DNA of 64,000 bases from assembly GCA_000827495.1 (NCBI GenBank), contig KN817530.1, positions 304,446-368,445 of the forward strand. Reading direction: 5' to 3'. The position numbers were made by a program, and so were the translations under genes. Position 1 is the stretch's first letter. Each line of letters starts with the position of its first letter. The DNA comes from Hypholoma sublateritium FD-334 SS-4 (Eukaryota; Basidiomycota; Agaricomycetes; Agaricales; Strophariaceae). This document shows positions 60,101-64,000 of this stretch, piece by piece. Under the pieces are notes generated by a model that was not told the origin of the DNA, made no database searches, and saw nothing but the letters and a program-made list of their open reading frames with translations.

Positions 60101-61001
60101 GTCCGTCCGAAGTAATCCAAGTTTCGGCGTTCATCAGTCTTGAATATGATATATGCTCAACATGTACTGCAGGAATGCGCTTCTAAATCAAATCATGGTA
60201 ACAGAAGCTGTAAGATTACCATCTGATTCTACAAGCCAAGAAAAATCCATGTCGTTTAGTAGCCATGTATCATAGCTAAGATTGGGTTTAGCAACTCCGT
60301 GGTCTTCGTCATCGGCATCGGCAGGCCAGGGCATCCTCTGTATTGTTGGAGGATCTCGAGTAGAGAATACCATATGGTTTTTACGGGGAGAAACGCTAAT
60401 GTTAATGTTTAGCAAAGGAAAGAACGGGCTCAGCTGCAGGGACAAACCTTAATAATGTTCCTTCTACTCTTACAACACCTTCGAAGTTGAGGCTTATTGC
60501 ATGAAACGACACTCCTTCTCCCGGACCGGCCAGAAAGTTACGCTGAGTAGCCGGCGGCAACGGGGGAGAGGCATACACCACTTCATCTTGATTAAATTCC
60601 ACGGAAATCAAAACCAAGTATGATTCGGATGTCTAATTTGAGCAAGCATTATTTTCGGTGCGCAAAGCTGTGGCGATGATAAGTCACCTTTACTACGATT
60701 CGATTGCCATTTGGTGACCACCAAGCGTCAATATTGTCGCCATGATTGAGAATAGATGTAGGCGTCCGTGTCAGAATCGACAAAAGGGCAGATGGCTAGA
60801 CAGACAGTCAGGGGCGGTATTCCAGCTCGAATACTTTAATAATCTTACCCTGCCAGACCAGACAGCAACAACAGACCGGGTGAGTGTGCAAAAGAGCCCC
60901 TTCCGAGGACTGGTAGAGAGAGCAACGACGGATTCCGAAGGGATGTTTGGCAGCGCAGGGGTCGTGGCTACTTGCTTGGCGGCTGTGATTGGGAAGTACA
61001 T
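57102..61001 (-). CDS. RIC1: RIC1, Rab6/Ypt6 GEF subunit with WD40 repeats
   Basis: RIC1 with RGP1 activates the Golgi GTPase Ypt6/Rab6. The minus-strand start at 61001 gives MYFPITAAKQVATTPALPNI, the family's usual Tyr-Phe/Trp-Pro opening. A spliced exon with HGDNIDAWWSPNGNRIVVK follows, then WD40 blades such as RATAVAVNNKFSLIAIGTHG and GEITALEWTSDGYVLAVGWK with GWGIFSVGGKCIVSD. The C-terminal helical RIC1 domain includes HHILQYHLESKQVKEAVTFA, HYKNLVFFSHALEILLHTVV and EVTRWRHLFNVVGNPKALFE. The last exon carries EAVRLLGKALEGKDWQLCKE and ends at TAG 57102-57104. Introns are numerous and several internal joins were not resolved. The domain order and length near 1,000 residues match the family. 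Confidence 0.87.
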
Positions 61002-61445
61002 CCTACGACACAGATAGAACGAGCGCGGAGGCTAGGGCGGTCGTACAAGATGCTGTGCGACGACCGAGTGTCATTGACTGGTATAAGTACAGGTGCAAGG
61101 TTATTGACACGTCCCAAAATAGCCTCACTCTCATGAACACTCCATGACCGGCACGCCTTGACACGCTTGATATCCGTAAGTTTCCTTTAAGAACCTGCCA
61201 CTAACAGAAGCGTATATTAACCTGGAACGCGGCATCCAGGCAGTATCCAGACGCATGGGACTTTCGTCGCCGGCGACTCTGTAGTGCGCCATTTACCCAC
61301 GTCAGCATGCCGAACTGACCAACTGGGGCAGAGGGGAGGAACTTGTTGCATTTGGTACAAAGTATTATTTAAATAAGAGTTACTGCGATAATAGACTGGT
61401 GGTACAAGGGTGAAATATACAAACCACACAACTGAAGGATCTGGA
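61002..61445. promoter_or_regulatory. Intergenic region with RIC1 promoter
   Basis: This 444-bp gap lies between the stop of the Ups1-like gene and the start of RIC1, both on the minus strand. It contains a perfect 12-bp palindrome GTCGCCGGCGAC at 61266-61277. No coding frame of note. Confidence 0.45.
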
Positions 61446-62250
61446 TCATTGAGATGGAGGTGGTCGGTACATCCAGGTTTTGACTTTGGCCCATAATGAT
61501 TTTCCTTGAAGATTTTCACCGATACTGACTTTTTCTTCACAAGCTGGAGACACTGCATGCGAAACTTCAGCTCCCAAGGTCATTGGCTGCAGGCGAGATT
61601 CGCGAATGAGATTGAGAATCAAGCTAACTCCTTCACGAGACTATAACAGGAAGGTAAGTTCAGACAACGATTTGGAGATGGACAGGATCGCACCCTTTGC
61701 ATATTGGCCTTGAAACGCGTCAAGCCGTGATTCTCAATCCTCTTCGTGAGACCCCATCCGAAACGAGAAAAAATCCTAGCTTCTGTGTGTTGTAGCGTTT
61801 TGCTTCATAAAAGTGTAAGGCGCCTAGTTCCACGACCAGACGGAAGACTTACCCTTCTGCATTTTGCGCAAAGTTAACAGATTCTTCAACCTGCATCACC
61901 TTGACATGGTCCAAATTCTTCGTCACGCATCGCAAAGTCTTGCCATATGGATCGACTTCACTCTCTTCGATGACCCAAGACTCAGCTCTTGAGACTATTC
62001 CCTTGGGAAACCACCTTGGCATGGCACCTTTCTTGAGAATGAGTCTAGTGGTGACTAAAGAGCCAGAGGGGGTGTGGTCGCGTGAGATGACATCGCATGA
62101 AATGACATGGGATGCGTAGGGATTTGGGTATCGAAGAAAAAAAGCTAAGGCAACGATTGACCAGGAATCACTATGATGGAACGTCAGTGTAATCCAGAAG
62201 GCTGTAATGAGAACTCACTCGTAAATGAAGGATTGAGAGAAGAATCTCAT
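61446..62250 (-). CDS. UPS1: PRELI/MSF1-domain lipid transfer protein, Ups1 type
   Basis: Exons 62219-62250, 61853-62170, 61694-61802 and 61446-61640 join in frame to 217 residues. The protein starts MRFFSQSFIYDDSWSIVALA, then FFLRYPNPYASHVISCDVIS, LVTTRLILKKGAMPRWFPKG, ESWVIEESEVDPYGKTLRCV, RNLDHVKVMQ-like TKNLDHVKVMQVEESVNF and FSRFGWGLTKRIENHGLTRF. The RYPNPY..HV and NLDH patterns are those of Ups1/PRELI. With Mdm35 it moves phosphatidic acid across the mitochondrial intermembrane space for cardiolipin synthesis. It ends VKTWMYRPPPSQ. A longer open frame runs further downstream in another frame without family similarity. The first exon has the same length and phase as in the Ups2-type gene at 45.7 kb. 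Confidence 0.9.
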
Positions 62251-62800
62251 GACCCGTTGAACAACACCGACAGTTCACTTATAAGGCGTGAAAGCCCGTA
62301 GTAATTTTAACAAGAGAGTGTGCCACGTTGTTGAAGTAGAAAGCGAAAGATTGGATAGCAAAGAAGAGAAAGATGAATTGCAGGGAAAGTTAGACCCACG
62401 CCGCTTGGAGAACAGAGGTCTGGACATGCTTAGTCAGCGACATAGGGAATTACGTTATCAGAATTCTATGTTTAGACTTAAAACTCGCCGGCCCGTCAGA
62501 TACAACGCTACTCAACTGAGTCCTCTTACGCGAATTCCTCTAGTTAAGGTCTTGATTGAACCCTACATATCTGACACTGTGATTAACTCTCTATCTACCA
62601 CTCCCAGCTTCGGCCAACCTTAACGTTTCCTTCAGGCTCATGCCATATTTGCAGATGGCTTTGATGTACGAATGAATATCACATGGCAACACATGCATAC
62701 ACTGGCAGATCCGACGTTATGTGAGCGGCTACGTTCCGTTCAGCGGCCAGCCATCTCCTGACGAATCTATAGCGCATCATCTACTCCACAGTCGGTCAGA
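62251..62800. promoter_or_regulatory. Divergent promoter, Ups1-like and ABCD transporter
   Basis: This 550-bp gap separates start codons on opposite strands. A plus-strand open frame at 62,288-62,623 has no ATG near its beginning and no recognisable similarity, so I leave it out. No binding motif was recognised. Confidence 0.4.
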
Positions 62801-64000
62801 ATGACCACCTCGTTTGCCTCGCTGCGCCTGTCGCAGCGGTCAAATGAAAAGCTGGCCAATGCCTTCAATGTTTACATGCTTCATCGCCCTCTAGTTCAGC
62901 GGCTTTTAAACGTCTCCTTCGTAACCTTCATTCTCAGCTCTGTTTATTTCGGTATCTCTGGAAAGTCTTCTACAAGTCAATCTTCGAAGAAGGGAAGGTC
63001 AAAGAAGGGAAAGGATGGTGAGGATAGACCCGAACGCGTCGCGGTTCGTACTTCTCATCGACGAATAATTACTCTAGCCCGAGTTCATATTCACCGCCTA
63101 CTAGGTAGATGCCGTCTTTTTCCAGCGTCTGCGTCAGATTCTGCGTATCGTGATACCTGGTATTAGATCCAAAGAAGCCATGCTGCTTCTAATGCATTCA
63201 ACGCTGTTAGTGCTACGAACAGCGATATCACTTTATGTTGCAGCCCTTGATGGAAAGTAAGCTCAAGTTTAGCTTGTCTGAAGAATACTTATAAATGGCA
63301 TTACCAGGATCGTGGCAAGTCTCGTCAGAGCACGACCCCTTGAATTCTTTTGGAATATCCTTCGTTGGTTAGTTGTCGCCATCCCTGCGACATGGACCAA
63401 CAGTTGGTTGTCGTACATTCAAAACAAACTATCTATCGCTTATCGCACGCGCCTTACACAAGAAGTCGTGAAGCAGTATCTTGGAGAGGAAGGGGAGGGA
63501 GCCAATGGCAAAGCTTATTACAAATTATGTGCGCCCCAAACACCACGCAGCATCATGCTTGTGAAGAAGACTCACCTCTTAACCTAGCCAACCTGGATGA
63601 CAGGATCAAGAATCCTGATCAGTGAGTGATAGGAGTAATTTGCTTCGGATTTATTCTGAATTGTGGTCCAGGATGATCACCCATGACATTCAGCGCTTCT
63701 CTAACCATTTGGCAGCAATGTACGCGAATCTGGCCAAGCCTACTCTTGACGTTATTTTGTATAACTACCAGTTGTCTTCAAACGTTGGAGCAGAAGGAGT
63801 TATGGGACTTACTATCCTCGTTCAACTTTCCGCAACGTTGTGTGAGTTATATCACTTCCGCTCAATAATAGACGTATCTGAGCTTTGATCAGTGCGCTAC
63901 ATGACACCACCCTTTGGCATGTACACTGCTTTGTCGGCACAGATGGCAGGCTCTTTGCGCCACACACACTCTCGGCTCGTGGAATTTGCCGAAGAAGTGG
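62801..64000 (+). CDS. Peroxisomal ABCD-type half transporter (Pxa1/Pxa2 family), 3'-truncated
   Basis: ABCD transporters import very-long-chain acyl-CoA into peroxisomes for beta-oxidation. The ATG at 62801 opens [20 protein letters not shown], then [20 protein letters not shown] as the first hydrophobic segment. A Lys/Ser-rich loop ([20 protein letters not shown]) follows. Downstream exons carry [19 protein letters not shown] sequence, [40 protein letters not shown] (a strongly conserved ABCD block), [44 protein letters not shown] and [20 protein letters not shown]. The window ends inside [22 protein letters not shown]. The nucleotide-binding domain lies beyond the edge. NLD.RI.N.DQ and FS..L...Y.N.AKP are typical of ABCD1-3 and Pxa1/2. 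Confidence 0.9.

Noticed and set aside
62288..62623. Open frame of 111 codons on the plus strand in the divergent promoter
   Set aside because: It begins at GTG, the first ATG is about 45 codons in, and nothing in it resembles a known protein.
1..64000. Biosynthetic gene cluster around the P450s, transporter and MAPKKK
   Set aside because: No polyketide synthase, peptide synthetase, terpene cyclase or pathway regulator is present, and the P450s are surrounded by conserved housekeeping genes.

Overview
This is a gene-dense stretch of a filamentous fungal nuclear genome, most likely a mushroom-forming basidiomycete (Agaricomycetes). Nearly every gene is broken by short introns of about 45-80 nt with GT..AG ends. 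Genes are packed a few hundred bases or less apart on both strands. The content is eukaryotic housekeeping: TFIIIC, ESCRT-III, a Dsl1-type tether, a Ssk2-type MAPKKK, ergosterol P450 CYP61, DRG GTPase and Ups/PRELI lipid carriers. All coordinates below were read by eye. Where spans are given, they include introns.

Layout. 1-12.2 kb: 3' part of a gamma-glutamyltranspeptidase (+), PP2C phosphatase (-), secreted histidine acid phosphatase/phytase (+), Vps20/CHMP6 (+), U-box cyclophilin (-) and a mitochondrial PPR protein (+). 12.2-24.2 kb: Mim2-like import factor (-), sugar transporter (+), then a strongly GC-rich block with a mitochondrial DEAD-box helicase (+), a DUF4203-type membrane protein (+), a CSL (Su(H)/CBF1-family) transcription factor (+) and the 3' end of a RINT1/Tip20 gene (-). 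24-38 kb: rest of RINT1, beta-carbonic anhydrase (+), the 7-kb TFIIIC largest subunit (+), a small membrane protein (+) and a multi-pass receptor-like membrane protein (+). 38-51 kb: Ssk2-like MAPKKK (-), DRG1 GTPase (+), Ups2/SLMO-type PRELI protein (-), a small mitochondrial protein (+), CYP61/ERG5 (+) and a second P450 (-). 51-64 kb: F-BAR/RhoGAP (+), PIF1-like helicase (-), RIC1 (-), an Ups1-type PRELI protein (-) and the 5' part of a peroxisomal ABCD transporter (+).

The genes do not form an obvious pathway cluster. Two themes recur: mitochondrial biogenesis and lipid traffic (PPR, Mim2, MRH4-like helicase, both Ups-type carriers, small mitochondrial protein), and membrane trafficking (Vps20, RINT1/Tip20, RIC1). 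Several pairs are divergent over short shared promoters: U-box cyclophilin/PPR, MAPKKK/DRG1, Ups2-like/small mitochondrial protein, P450/RhoGAP and Ups1-like/ABCD.

I found no transposon with identifiable ends, no CRISPR array, no rRNA or tRNA, and no convincing undescribed multi-gene system. The most unusual observations are the GC-rich block whose right edge falls inside one gene, a probable GC-AG intron in the CSL gene, four consecutive micro-exons in DRG1, paired Ups1/Ups2 genes sharing an intron position, AT-hooks in the TFIIIC subunit, and a Ser/Thr-rich multi-pass membrane protein of unknown function.
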